DNA of 64,000 nucleotides from Sphingomonas sp. HMP9 (GCF_013374115.1 NZ_AP022673.1:310001-374000), one strand, 5' to 3'. Shown: positions 1 through 10,380, counted from the stretch's first letter. Numbers and translations are program-made. Notes: generated by a model not told the origin, from the sequence alone.

Positions 1-576
1 CGCCGCGCCCTTTTTGGCGGCGACGTTCGGCCCCACGAAGCGCGCGGTGCCTTGCGAGCCATAGCTCGACCCGTCCTGGGTCGGTTGCATCGCGTTCGAG
101 ACGAACGCGATCTTGCCTTTCAGGCTGCCGTCGGCGGCGAGCGCCAGATCATTGTAGGTCGGGAAATACACGATCGGCAGCGTCAGCCCGCCCGGTGGCG
201 TCGCGCCCGAATTGCCGAGGCCGACCAGATGCAGTTTCTGCGCATAGGGTGCGACCAGTTCGCCAGTCTCCGTTCCGCGCGACCAGACGGGCAACTCGTA
301 TGTCTCGACCCGGACGTTCTTGAACCCGAGCGCCTTCAGCTTGGCGACCGACCAGACACGCGCGCGCGCCTCCGCCTCCGTGCCGGTCATGCGCGGGCCG
401 ACCTCGGTCGTGATCCCCTCGACGATCGTGTAAGCAGTGTCGTCGGTCAGCGCCTTGTCGCGCAGCGCGGCGACCTTCGCGTCGACGGCGGTCGGCGGGG
501 CCGCGGTACGCTGCGCTGCAAGAGGAGAGGTGAGGGCGGAAGCGGCCAGCGCCGCGAGCAGGGTGCGTTTCATCAT
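1..576 (-). CDS. Secreted M28-family metallopeptidase, N-terminal part (cut by window edge)
   Basis: The reading frame is open from 576 to the window edge, so only about 192 N-terminal residues are present. It starts with two adjacent ATG codons (576 and 573), followed by MMKRTLLAALAASALTSPLAAQ, a typical Sec signal peptide ending in AQ. The mature part contains EGITTEVGPRMTGTEAEARA and, later, LHLVGLGNSGATPPGG with a run matching a PA (protease-associated) insert. This is the usual architecture of sphingomonad M28 peptidases: signal, start of the M28 fold, PA domain. The zinc ligands would lie beyond the edge and cannot be checked. It is divergent from ettA, with about 100 bp between the starts. 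The family is a confident call; substrate unknown. Confidence 0.85.
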   Translation of the reverse strand, partial: MMKRTLLAALAASALTSPLAAQRTAAPPTAVDAKVAALRDKALTDDTAYTIVEGITTEVGPRMTGTEAEARARVWSVAKLKALGFKNVRVETYELPVWSRGTETGELVAPYAQKLHLVGLGNSGATPPGGLTLPIVYFPTYNDLALAADGSLKGKIAFVSNAMQPTQDGSSYGSQGTARFVGPNVAAKKGAA

Positions 577-679
577 GGGCGCAGCGTATGTCGGCTCTCC
601 CGGTTTGCCAACGGCTCGCCGCATCGCTATCTGCGCACGTCAAATCCCGCCCTTATTCAGAACGGAGCTCGGCACCCAC

Positions 680-2359
680 ATGGCCGTCCAGTATACCTAC
701 GTCATGAAGGGTCTGTCGAAGACCTTCCCCGGTGCCAACAAGCCCGTTCTCAACAACATCCACCTCCAGTTCATTCCGTCGGCGAAGATCGCGATCATCG
801 GGCCCAACGGCTCGGGCAAGTCGACGCTGATGAAGATCATGGCCGGCATGGATCCCGATTTCACCGGCGAGGCCTGGGCGGCGGAAGGCGTCAATGTCGG
901 CTATCTCGCGCAGGAGCCGCAGCTCGATCCGACCAAGGACGTGATGGGCAACGTCAAGGACGGCGTGCGCCCGGTCGCGGATCTCGTTGACCGGTTCAAC
1001 GCGATCTCGGCCGAGATGGGCGATCCGCAGGACAACACCGATTTCGACGCGCTGATGGAGGAGATGGGCGAGCTTCAGGCCAAGATCGACGCGGTCGACG
1101 GCTGGGCGCTCGACAGTCAGCTCGAACAGGCGATGGAGGCACTGCGCTGCCCGCCGGGCGATGCGTCGGTGGTGAACCTGTCAGGCGGCGAGAAGCGTCG
1201 CGTCGCGCTGTGCAAGCTGCTGCTGGAGAAGCCGCAGATTCTGCTGCTCGATGAGCCGACCAACCATCTCGACGCCGAAAGCGTGTCGTGGCTCGAGAAC
1301 TACCTGAAGGAATATACCGGCAACGTCATCCTCGTGACGCATGACCGCTACTTCCTCGACAACGTCGTCAACTGGGTGCTCGAGCTCGATCGCGGCCGCT
1401 ACTACACGTACGAGTCCAACTATTCGGGCTATCTGGAGAAGAAGGCGCAGCGCCTCAGCCAGGAAGAGCGCGAAGAGGCCGGCAAGCAGAAGGCGATCGC
1501 CGATGAGCTGGCGTGGATGCGCCAGACCCCCAAGGCCCGTCAGACCAAGTCGAAGGCGCGTATCCGCGCGTTCGACGAGTTGATGGAGAAACAGGAGAAC
1601 CGCGTCGCCGGCAAGGCTGCGATCCTGATCCAGCTGCCCGCGCGTCTCGGCGGCAAGGTGATCGAGGCGAAGGGCCTGACCAAGTCGTACGGCGACAAGC
1701 TGCTGTTCGACGGTCTCGACTTCACGCTGCCCCCGGGCGGCATCGTCGGCGTGATCGGCCCCAACGGTGCGGGCAAGTCGACTTTGTTCAAGCTCATCAC
1801 CGGCCAGGAAACGCCGGACACGGGCACGATCGAGGTCGGCTCGACCGTCAAGCTCGGCTATGTCGACCAGAGCCGCGACGATCTCGATCCGAACAAGAAC
1901 GTCTGGCAGGAAATCTCCGACGAGCTCGAGATTTTCCGCTTCGGCAAGCAGGAGATGGGCACGCGGGCGTATGTCGGCGCGTTCAACTTCCGCGGGCCCG
2001 ACCAGCAGAAGAAGGTCGGCCAGCTTTCGGGCGGCGAACGCAACCGCGTCCACATGGCCAAGATGCTCAAGGAGGGTGGCAACGTCCTCCTGCTCGATGA
2101 GCCGACCAACGATCTCGACGTCGAGACGCTACGTGCGCTCGAAGAGGCGCTGGAGACGTTCGCCGGGTGCGCGGTGGTCATCAGCCATGACCGCTTCTTC
2201 CTCGATCGCCTGGCGACGCACATCCTCGCGTTCGAGGGTGACAGCCATGTCGAGTGGTTCGAAGGCAATTACGCGTCGTACGAGGAGGACAAGCGCCGCC
2301 GCATGGGCGACGCCGCCGACCGCCCGACGCGTCTGGCGTATAAGAAGCTGACTCGCTGA
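680..2359 (+). CDS. ettA: Energy-dependent translational throttle protein EttA (ABC-F ATPase)
   Basis: A 559-residue protein, close to the 555 residues of E. coli EttA. It has two ABC domains without membrane segments: Walker A GPNGSGKST and GPNGAGKST, signatures NLSGGEKRR and QLSGGERNR, and Walker B ILLLDEPTNHLD and VLLLDEPTNDLD. A charged linker (around residues 250-320, rich in E, K, R and Q) corresponds to the P-site tRNA interaction motif. ABC-F proteins of this type bind the ribosomal E site and couple the first elongation step to the ATP/ADP ratio in the cytoplasm. The start MAVQYTYVMKG at 680 was chosen because homologues begin there and a GGAG lies upstream; the frame stays open further upstream but that part has no family similarity. 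Confidence 0.96.
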   Translation: MAVQYTYVMKGLSKTFPGANKPVLNNIHLQFIPSAKIAIIGPNGSGKSTLMKIMAGMDPDFTGEAWAAEGVNVGYLAQEPQLDPTKDVMGNVKDGVRPVADLVDRFNAISAEMGDPQDNTDFDALMEEMGELQAKIDAVDGWALDSQLEQAMEALRCPPGDASVVNLSGGEKRRVALCKLLLEKPQILLLDEPTNHLDAESVSWLENYLKEYTGNVILVTHDRYFLDNVVNWVLELDRGRYYTYESNYSGYLEKKAQRLSQEEREEAGKQKAIADELAWMRQTPKARQTKSKARIRAFDELMEKQENRVAGKAAILIQLPARLGGKVIEAKGLTKSYGDKLLFDGLDFTLPPGGIVGVIGPNGAGKSTLFKLITGQETPDTGTIEVGSTVKLGYVDQSRDDLDPNKNVWQEISDELEIFRFGKQEMGTRAYVGAFNFRGPDQQKKVGQLSGGERNRVHMAKMLKEGGNVLLLDEPTNDLDVETLRALEEALETFAGCAVVISHDRFFLDRLATHILAFEGDSHVEWFEGNYASYEEDKRRRMGDAADRPTRLAYKKLTR

Positions 2360-2363
2360 CCTG

Positions 2364-2906
2364 ATGTTACGGGGGCTCGACGAGGAACTGGTCGCTCACA
2401 AATACGCGCATGTCGAGCGTGAGCGCCGGTTCCTTGTCGATCCTGCGCGCCGGCCCGATCTGGCCGGTGCGCCGCATATTCTGATCGAGGACCGGTATAT
2501 CGACGGCACGCGGCTGAGGCTGCGACGCATGACCGATAGTGTGTCCGGGCGTATTGTTCTCAAGATCGGCAAGAAATACGACGTTGCCGATGTGTTGAGC
2601 AGGCCGACGGTTACGACCTATCTCGATCAGGGCGAGTATGACCTGCTGGCGAAGCTGCAGGCGCGATCGCTGAGCAAACGCCGGTATCCGGTAGGCGCGG
2701 GTTTTGGTATCGACGTGTTCGAAGGCGCGCTCTCCGGGCTCGAACTCTCGGAGATCGAGCAGCACGATGCGGCGACCTTGATGTCGGTCGTCATCCCCGA
2801 ATGGGCCGTCGCGGAAGTAACGTATGATCCGCAGTTTCAGGGTGGGCGATTGAGCTTGCTGGACCCGGCAGGACTAGCGCGACTTCTTGCCAGTAATATC
2901 GAGTGA
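2364..2906 (+). CDS. CYTH (triphosphate tunnel metalloenzyme) domain protein
   Basis: A 180-residue protein starting 4 bp after ettA, so probably co-transcribed. Near residue 18 it has VERERRFLV, which aligns with the CYTH signature ExExK (EIERKFLV in typical members), but the lysine is replaced by arginine. Further tunnel-type charged strands follow: DGTRLRLRR, IVLKIGKKYD and SGLELSEIE. CYTH proteins bind triphosphate substrates (thiamine triphosphate, inorganic tripolyphosphate, or adenylate cyclase activity in class IV). There is no fused CHAD domain. The fold is clear; the substrate is not. The stop overlaps the GTG start of the next gene, pointing to translational coupling with the kinase. 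Confidence 0.8.
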   Translation: MLRGLDEELVAHKYAHVERERRFLVDPARRPDLAGAPHILIEDRYIDGTRLRLRRMTDSVSGRIVLKIGKKYDVADVLSRPTVTTYLDQGEYDLLAKLQARSLSKRRYPVGAGFGIDVFEGALSGLELSEIEQHDAATLMSVVIPEWAVAEVTYDPQFQGGRLSLLDPAGLARLLASNIE

Positions 2907-4102
2907 GTATGACCGTCATCGAGCAATCTCCCGGCGGCGATAGCCCACCTGGTGCCGGCGAGCTGGAATATCGGCTTCGCCAGCAGTCGATCCTGGCCGA
3001 TTTCGGAATCGAGGCGCTGCGGGCGCGGGATTTGCAGCCGATGCTACAGCGCGCGACCGAGCTGTGCGGCGAGGGGATGCGGTCGCAATACTGCAAGTTC
3101 CTGGAGTATCGGCCGGAGCAGGATACGTTGCTGGTGCGTGCCGGCATCGGCTGGGAGCCGGGCGTCGTGGGATCGACGGAGATGCGGACCGATCTCGGCT
3201 CGCCTGCGGGGTTTGCGCTGGAGACCGGACAGCCGGTGATCTCGAACCATCTGGAAAACGAGCAACGTTTCCGGACGCCGGAGTTCATGGCGCGGCACAA
3301 TATCCGCCGCGCGATCAACGTGCTGGTCGAGACGTCGGGCAAGCGCTTTGGCGTGCTCGAAGTCGACAGTTCCGACGAGGGCAAGTTCGAACCTGCCGAC
3401 TTCGCCTTCATGCAGGGGTTCGCCAACCTCATCGGCGTCGCGATTGAGCGGCAGCAGGCGGAACAGCGGCTGAGCGACGCGATGGAGCATCAGGAATTGC
3501 TCACCCGCGAGGCGAGCCACCGCGTGAAGAACAGCCTGGCGCTGGTGTCGGCGATGCTCAACCTCCAGATGCAGGAGGATGACGATCCCCGGGTCCGGCG
3601 GCTGCTCGGCGATGCGCAGGCGCGGATCACCGCGATCGCGCAGACGCATGACCAGCTCTGGCGCGGCGACCAGGTCGGGATCGTCGCGCTGAACGATCTG
3701 GTCTGCGGAATCGCGACGGGGCTGGGAGAGCAATCGCTCAACCACCGCATCGACTGCGATATCGAGGCGATCCTGATCAGCGCGGACGTCGCGATCCCGA
3801 TGGGGTTGCTGGTCACGGAGCTCGTCACCAACGCGATCAAATATGCGTATGGCGACGACGGCGGCGCGATCGCCGTCACGGTGCGCAGCGCGGAGGGGCG
3901 GATCGTGCTGACGGTGTCGGACGAAGGTGGCGGACTGCCGGACGATTTCGACCTGAAGACGGCATCGCGCCAGAGCCTCGGGATGCGGATGATCGGCAGC
4001 CTCGCGCGGCAGTTGCGCGGGACGGTGACGATCGAGAACGCCCCGGTCGGGACGTGCGCGACGCTCGACGTACCCGATCCGCGGGTCGACGCCGCGGGCT
4101 GA
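2903..4102 (+). CDS. GAF-domain sensor histidine kinase, HisKA_2/HWE type
   Basis: A cytoplasmic kinase of 399 residues with no transmembrane segment. Residues about 20-190 form a GAF domain. The phosphoacceptor box EASHRVKNSLALVSAMLNLQ (near residue 205) is the HisKA_2 form, with H as the phosphorylation site. ATPase motifs follow: TELVTNAIKYAY (N box) and DEGGGLPDDF (G1 box). GTG at 2903 overlaps the upstream stop; ATG at 2909 is an alternative. Kinases of this class in sphingomonads (the Pak kinases of S. melonis) feed the PhyR-NepR-EcfG general stress cascade, so a stress or light/redox input is a reasonable guess. No response regulator is adjacent. The gene's 3' end is the first unit of a three-copy 33-bp tandem repeat. 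Confidence 0.9.
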   Translation: MSMTVIEQSPGGDSPPGAGELEYRLRQQSILADFGIEALRARDLQPMLQRATELCGEGMRSQYCKFLEYRPEQDTLLVRAGIGWEPGVVGSTEMRTDLGSPAGFALETGQPVISNHLENEQRFRTPEFMARHNIRRAINVLVETSGKRFGVLEVDSSDEGKFEPADFAFMQGFANLIGVAIERQQAEQRLSDAMEHQELLTREASHRVKNSLALVSAMLNLQMQEDDDPRVRRLLGDAQARITAIAQTHDQLWRGDQVGIVALNDLVCGIATGLGEQSLNHRIDCDIEAILISADVAIPMGLLVTELVTNAIKYAYGDDGGAIAVTVRSAEGRIVLTVSDEGGGLPDDFDLKTASRQSLGMRMIGSLARQLRGTVTIENAPVGTCATLDVPDPRVDAAG

Positions 4103-4170
4103 CGACCCGAAGCGCGGGTCGAGGCTGAGCGTTAACAACCCGAAGCGCGGGTCGAGGCTGCGGGCTGACA
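4072..4170 (+). repeat. Three tandem 33-bp units overlapping the end of the kinase gene
   Basis: Units start at 4072, 4105 and 4138, exactly 33 bp apart. Each begins ACCCGA and contains GCGGGTCGA. The first unit encodes the last residues of the kinase plus its stop codon; units two and three are non-coding. Units two and three share their first 23 bp perfectly. Each unit can form a small hairpin (ACCCG/CGGGT). This looks like local duplication of the gene end. Confidence 0.85.
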
Positions 4171-4171
4171 T

Positions 4172-4253
4172 CCGTTCTCCTGCGAACGCAGGAGTCCAGG
4201 GTTATTCAGCGCAGCGAATGTTATCCTGGGCTCCTGCGTTCGCAGGAGAACGG
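4172..4253. repeat. Palindromic repeat, family A (double hairpin)
   Basis: Two 29-bp arms, 4172-4200 and 4225-4253, are inverted copies with one mismatch. Each arm also folds on itself (CTCCTGCGAACGCAGGAG). It lies between convergent genes and could act as a bidirectional transcription stop. Related elements with the same layout occur at 37711, 37818, 57617 and 59511. Confidence 0.85.
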
Positions 4254-4257
4254 TGGC

Positions 4258-4974
4258 TTACGCCGCGACCGAGTCCGCTCTGGTCGCCATCCACGCTTCA
4301 GCCTTCATCAGCGCGGGGGCGTCGTCGACGTCGATCCAGTCGATGTCGCTGCACTCCACGATCCGAGCGAGACCTTGCGCGGCGAGCAGGCGGACGCCTT
4401 CGGTCAGCGACGGGCTGGCGAGCGTCGCTAGCGCCTCCGGCAGCGCGGGGCCGATCGCGAAGATCCCCGTATCGTAGCAGTCGTGCGGTTCGAGGCCTTT
4501 GCCGATCGCGACGATGCGGTCGCCAACGGTCGCGACACAGGTCACGTCCTCCGGGTCGACCCAGTCATGCCCCAGGCGTCGGTCGATACCGAGGCGAAGT
4601 CCACCGCCAGCGCCGGCCTTCGCCATGCGCGCGTAGAGTTCGGGGCTGACGAGGTGATCGCACATCGCGAGCACCGCTTCGCTGCCAGCGAGCGCCTCGC
4701 GCGCCGCGAGGACCGAAACGCCGTTGGGTTCGCGGTGGTCGGCGAGCACTGTCTCGACCGCCAACGGCCAGCGCCGGCTTGCCAGATACGCTTCGATCGC
4801 CTCGCGACCGTAGCTGACCGTCACGATCGCGCGCTTGAAACCGGCTTCCGCCAACCCTTCGAGCGCGTGGGCGATCAAAGGCCGCCCTGCCACAGGGCAG
4901 AGCGGCTTGTACGGGGCGGAGGTGCGAAGGCGGCTGCCTTCCCCGGCGGCGAGGAGGACAGCCGTGTCGATCAT
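4258..4974 (-). CDS. Sugar/inositol-phosphate nucleotidyltransferase (candidate CTP:inositol-1-phosphate cytidylyltransferase)
   Basis: A 238-residue single-domain NTP transferase. The N-terminus has the nucleotide-binding signature LLAAGEGSRLR followed by KPLCPVAGRPLI; AMCDHLVSPEL supplies the metal-binding acidic region. It starts one base after the stop of the inositol-3-phosphate synthase gene, and a CDP-alcohol phosphotransferase gene lies upstream in the same direction. In archaea and thermophilic bacteria the cytidylyltransferase (often fused to the phosphotransferase) activates inositol-1-phosphate to CDP-inositol; Bacteroides inositol-lipid clusters carry a similar enzyme. The neighbours make this role likely here, but the substrate cannot be read from the sequence; choline-phosphate cytidylyltransferase is an alternative. 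Confidence 0.75.
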   Translation of the reverse strand: MIDTAVLLAAGEGSRLRTSAPYKPLCPVAGRPLIAHALEGLAEAGFKRAIVTVSYGREAIEAYLASRRWPLAVETVLADHREPNGVSVLAAREALAGSEAVLAMCDHLVSPELYARMAKAGAGGGLRLGIDRRLGHDWVDPEDVTCVATVGDRIVAIGKGLEPHDCYDTGIFAIGPALPEALATLASPSLTEGVRLLAAQGLARIVECSDIDWIDVDDAPALMKAEAWMATRADSVAA

Positions 4975-4975
4975 G

Positions 4976-6067
4976 TCAGGCGGCCTTGATGAACCGCTCG
5001 ACTTCGATCTGCGCGAGATCGTCGGTCATCTGCGTGCGCGGGTGCTTGCAGAAATAGGCCGACGCAGGGTCGATGACGCCGGCGATGCCGCGATCCTTGG
5101 CGATCTTGGCGCAACGGATCATGTCGATCGCGACGCCCGCCGAGTTGGGGCTGTCCTCGACCGAAAGGCGAAGCTCGAGGTTCATCGGCACGCCGCCGAA
5201 CAGCTGGCCTTCCATGCGCAGGAAGCAGACCTTGTTGTCGTTCTGCCAGGGCACGTAATCCGACGGGCCGATATGGACATTGTCGTCGTCCATCCGCTCC
5301 GCCGCAACCGACTGCACCGCTTCGGTTTTCGAGATCTTCTTCGATTCGAGACGACGATGGTTCGACATGTTGAGGAAGTCGGTGTTGCCGCCGGTGTTGA
5401 GCTGGTAGGTGCGATCCAGCTTCACGCCGCGCTTGGCGAACAGGTCGGTCAGCACGCGGTGGACGATCGTCGCACCTAGCTGCGCCTTGATGTCGTCGCC
5501 GATGATCGCGACGCCCGCGTCTTCGAACTTCTTCGCCCAGACGGGGTTCGAGGCGATGAACACGGGGATGTTGTTGACGAACGCAACGCCCGCCTCGATC
5601 GCGCAGTCGGCGTAGAATTCGGTGGCTTGCTGCGAACCGACCGGCAGATAGTTCATCAGCACGTCGGCGCCCGACGCCTTCAGGTCGGCGATGACCTCTT
5701 CACGCGTCGGCTCGGCGGCATCCGACATCAGGAACGTGCGGTCGTCCTTGAAGTCGGCCATGTGGTCGGCGACGCCGTCGAGCTTCTTGCCCATCTTCAC
5801 GATGGTGCCGGTGTTTCCGACGTTCGGTGCGAACACCGCGGTGCAGTTGGGCTTGGCGAAGATCGCCTCGGCGACGTCCTTGCCGACCTTGCGACGATCG
5901 ACGTCCCAGGCCGCGACGACCTTGATGTCGCTCGGCTTGTAGCCACCCATGTCGAAATGCATCAGGCCAACCTGGTCGTTTGCCCCCTCGCGATAATGCT
6001 CGAGGCCCTGGACGAGCGAGCTCGCGCAGTTGCCGATGCCGACCACGGCGATCCGAATGCTATTCAT
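4976..6067 (-). CDS. ino1: Inositol-3-phosphate synthase
   Basis: A 363-residue protein beginning MNSIRIAVVGIGNCASSLVQG, the NAD-binding Rossmann start of the short (actinobacterial/archaeal-type) myo-inositol-phosphate synthases, not the 500-residue eukaryotic form. Later motifs fit the family: DLFAKRGVKLDRTYQLNTGG, NTDFLNMS, KTEAVQS and SDYVPWQNDNKVC. It converts glucose-6-phosphate to inositol-3-phosphate (also called inositol-1-phosphate by the other numbering). It lies between the CDP-alcohol phosphotransferase and the nucleotidyltransferase, 15 bp and 1 bp away, so it is the middle gene of a tight three-gene operon supplying an inositol headgroup. Confidence 0.93.
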   Translation of the reverse strand: MNSIRIAVVGIGNCASSLVQGLEHYREGANDQVGLMHFDMGGYKPSDIKVVAAWDVDRRKVGKDVAEAIFAKPNCTAVFAPNVGNTGTIVKMGKKLDGVADHMADFKDDRTFLMSDAAEPTREEVIADLKASGADVLMNYLPVGSQQATEFYADCAIEAGVAFVNNIPVFIASNPVWAKKFEDAGVAIIGDDIKAQLGATIVHRVLTDLFAKRGVKLDRTYQLNTGGNTDFLNMSNHRRLESKKISKTEAVQSVAAERMDDDNVHIGPSDYVPWQNDNKVCFLRMEGQLFGGVPMNLELRLSVEDSPNSAGVAIDMIRCAKIAKDRGIAGVIDPASAYFCKHPRTQMTDDLAQIEVERFIKAA

Positions 6068-6082
6068 TACTGACCCTGTTCC

Positions 6083-6943
6083 TTACGATAGATGCATACG
6101 CGACGCGGTCTTTGGTCGCGTCGCGGAGGTATTACGAACGAAAGCCCGTTCGACACGACGGTGCCAGACGAGCCCGACGATGGCGACGAGCGTCAAAGGG
6201 ACGATCTCGAACCACCAGAAGATGCGTGGGTTGCCCACGAAGCAGGCGACGAAGATCGCCCATACCCGGACATTCGCGGTAAGCAAGGCCATGAAGCGCA
6301 AAGGCGCGACGGCGCGGGCACCGTACAAGACGCCAAGTGCAACCGGATCGGCCGACTGGCCCAGCGTGCGCTCGAACGGCATGGCGATCCGGTCGATGCT
6401 GCCGGCAACACCGTCGTAGAAACGGACCAGCGCGTTGCCGGTTGGGACGGGGGGCGCTTCGAGCGCCACGCCCTTGACGCGACGATGGAAGCGGGATCGC
6501 TCGCCTTCGTACATGTTCGATTGCACCGCGTGTGCGCCACCGGCAGCCAACGCGAGGATCCAGCCCTCGGGCGTGTCGATCGTCAGCGCGAGCGAGATGT
6601 AGATCAGCGCGAAAACACCGTGATCGCACAACCCATCGAGCATCCGACCGAGCGGGCTCGCGGTCTTGGTCGCGCGTGCGACCATGCCGTCGAGTCCATC
6701 GGCGATCAGCCACCCCATCGACAGTGCGAGGCCGACCAGCGCAAGCGCCCAATTGGCCCACTGCGTATAGGCGAGCGCAGCCGCTCCGCCGAGGCAGAGC
6801 CCGGCTACCGATACAGAATTCGCCGAAATTCCACCCGCCAGCGCAAGCGGAAGCAACGCGCGACCCGCCGGGTGTATCAGCCAAAGATTGGATGGGATCT
6901 CGATCCGGCGATCGCGCGATCCATCCGGTGGAGCCACTGTCAT
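6083..6943 (-). CDS. CDP-alcohol phosphatidyltransferase family membrane protein
   Basis: A 286-residue membrane protein. The full CDP-alcohol phosphotransferase motif D-x2-DG-x2-AR-x8-G-x3-D-x3-D is present near residues 85-110 (DGLDGMVARATKTASPLG, then RMLDGLCD). Several hydrophobic segments surround it. The enzyme transfers a phosphoalcohol from a CDP-activated donor to an acceptor alcohol. With inositol-phosphate synthase and a nucleotidyltransferase directly downstream, the product is probably an inositol phospholipid or a phosphodiester such as di-inositol phosphate. A soluble-domain fusion, as in archaeal bifunctional enzymes, is absent. Its start lies 54 bp downstream of nadE on the same strand, so transcription could run on from nadE. 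Confidence 0.9.
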   Translation of the reverse strand: MTVAPPDGSRDRRIEIPSNLWLIHPAGRALLPLALAGGISANSVSVAGLCLGGAAALAYTQWANWALALVGLALSMGWLIADGLDGMVARATKTASPLGRMLDGLCDHGVFALIYISLALTIDTPEGWILALAAGGAHAVQSNMYEGERSRFHRRVKGVALEAPPVPTGNALVRFYDGVAGSIDRIAMPFERTLGQSADPVALGVLYGARAVAPLRFMALLTANVRVWAIFVACFVGNPRIFWWFEIVPLTLVAIVGLVWHRRVERAFVRNTSATRPKTASRMHLS

Positions 6944-6997
6944 AGGATTTTCATAATGCGCCTGATAGGCGCTTTATGCAAGATGGCGTGGCGAACC

Positions 6998-9043
<2,046 letters not shown>

Positions 9044-9224
9044 CCCGCACCGATAAACACCAAGACCGGATCACGCTACCGGCTTGCACGGCAGGCAGGG
9101 GGCGCAATGTCCGGCTGGAGTGGTTAGCGGCAGCGAGCTTTGCGGCGTAATCGACAAATGCTGGGATCGGCGGTGGATGGGGAATATGCTAAGATCTACC
9201 AACGGCTAGCGAGCGAGGCACCGA

Positions 9225-9425
9225 ATGCCAATAAAGGATCTTAGCGGTCCGCCACTTCTCACGGCGGAAGAACGGGCTCTGATCATCGAAATGCACAGGC
9301 GCTTGGGTATGCCGTTACCGAAGCGTCCTGGATTTCGCGACGGTGGAGGGCTTGAGCCAGCGCCCACTCCGTCCGGCCCGACGCCGCGCCCCATGGCAGG
9401 CGGCGCAGCAGCGGTCCCCGAATGA
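9225..9425 (+). CDS. Small hypothetical protein (66 aa)
   Basis: Not recognised. The reading frame starts with ATG at 9225, eight bases after a GAGG. The N-terminal half is a plausible helical segment (TAEERALIIEMHRRLGMP); the C-terminal half is rich in proline, glycine and alanine and probably disordered. It stands alone between nadE (divergent) and the Spx-like gene. An overlapping minus-strand frame has no better credentials. Expression is uncertain. Confidence 0.42.
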   Translation: MPIKDLSGPPLLTAEERALIIEMHRRLGMPLPKRPGFRDGGGLEPAPTPSGPTPRPMAGGAAAVPE

Positions 9426-9578
9426 CTGCTTCGCACCACGTTCGATAGCGTTTTAGCGTCACCATTCGGCCTAAGCGGTCGGGGACATCGCTGTACGGTA
9501 TCGCCCGCGTGACTCGCAGAGCGTATCCGCACGGTTGATGCTGGAACCGGATAAGTGGCTTACTCCAGGAGATAATCT

Positions 9579-9935
9579 TTGACGATTACGATGTTCGGCA
9601 TCAAGAATTGCGACACGATCAAGAAGGCGCGGACGTGGCTGGACGAGCACCGCGTCGCCTATGCGTTCCACGACTACAAGGCTGCCGGGATCGACGCCGC
9701 GCATCTGCACGACTGGATCGGCCGGGTTGGTTGGGAGCTATTGCTCAACCGCGCGGGCACGACGTTCCGCAAGCTTCCGGAGGCGGATCGCGCGGATCTC
9801 GATGCGGACAAGGCCGTCGCGCTGATGCTGGCACAGCCTTCGATGATCAAGCGACCGGTGCTCGATACCGGCGAGACGCTGCTGGTCGGGTTCAAGCCGG
9901 AGCGGTATGAGGCGGCGGGGCTGGGGAGCGTCTGA
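9579..9935 (+). CDS. ArsC/Spx/YffB-family thioredoxin-fold protein
   Basis: A 118-residue protein with FGIKNCDTIKKARTWL, the single-cysteine active-site region typical of YffB/Spx-type members of the ArsC family (CxTIKKA), and later RPVLDTGETLLVGF, the family's C-terminal strand. These proteins act as glutathione-dependent reductases or regulators; the true arsenate reductase in this window is at 40227. TTG at 9579 is preferred over ATG at 9591 because AGGAGAT sits seven bases before it. The stop overlaps the DUF427 start by one base (TGATG), so the two are translationally coupled. Confidence 0.9.
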   Translation: MTITMFGIKNCDTIKKARTWLDEHRVAYAFHDYKAAGIDAAHLHDWIGRVGWELLLNRAGTTFRKLPEADRADLDADKAVALMLAQPSMIKRPVLDTGETLLVGFKPERYEAAGLGSV

Positions 9936-10228
9936 TGGAGACTAGCATGCCTGTCGCAACATGGAATGGCCAAGAGATCGCGCGCTCGGACGATACCGTC
10001 GTGGTCGAAGGCAATCACTATTTTCCCGCGGACAGCATCGATGCGGCGGTGCTGGAGGATAGCGCGACGCATTCGAACTGCCCGTGGAAGGGAGTCGCCA
10101 GCTACAAGACGCTGGTCGTCGACGGGAAACGGAACGTCGATGCGGTCTGGTATTACCCCGATCCCAAGTCGGCGGCGGCCGAGATCAAGGATCGATACGC
10201 GTTCTGGAAGGGTGTGACGGTCGGCTGA
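9935..10228 (+). CDS. DUF427 domain protein
   Basis: A 97-residue protein covering one DUF427 domain: ATWNGQEIARSDDTVVVEGN, NHYFPADSI, HSNCPWKGVASY and AVWYYPDPK are family hallmarks, including the conserved CPWKG. The biochemical role of the domain is not established. It overlaps the upstream ArsC-like gene by one base and is followed by a palindromic repeat. Confidence 0.9.
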   Translation: METSMPVATWNGQEIARSDDTVVVEGNHYFPADSIDAAVLEDSATHSNCPWKGVASYKTLVVDGKRNVDAVWYYPDPKSAAAEIKDRYAFWKGVTVG

Positions 10229-10264
10229 AGCTGGCCGAGCCACCTAGCATGCTTGCCGGCTAGA

Positions 10265-10368
10265 GGGGAGGTGGCGCCGTTGCCGACGGAGGGGAGAAAC
10301 AGGCGTTGTCCTGTCCTCCCACTCCAACTGGCGCGTACCGATTACCTCCTCCCTGGAGGGGGAGGATC
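10265..10368. repeat. Repeat, family B (GGGGAGGTGGC type)
   Basis: A G-rich arm (GGGGAGGTGGCGCCG, then GACGGAGGGGAG) faces a C-rich arm (ACCTCCTCCCTGGAGGGGGAGG). The same word order recurs at 16544, 47159 and 62861. It lies between the convergent DUF427 and zinc peptidase genes. Confidence 0.7.
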
Positions 10369-10380
10369 GACACGCCCGGC

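Noticed and set aside
9206-9532. 108-codon minus-strand frame over the 66-aa gene
   Set aside because: Arg/Ser-rich shadow composition without SD; the plus-strand frame is the better, though still uncertain, choice.
10265-10368. Repeats considered as a CRISPR array
   Set aside because: No regular direct repeats with unique spacers; these are dispersed inverted repeats, and no cas genes are present.
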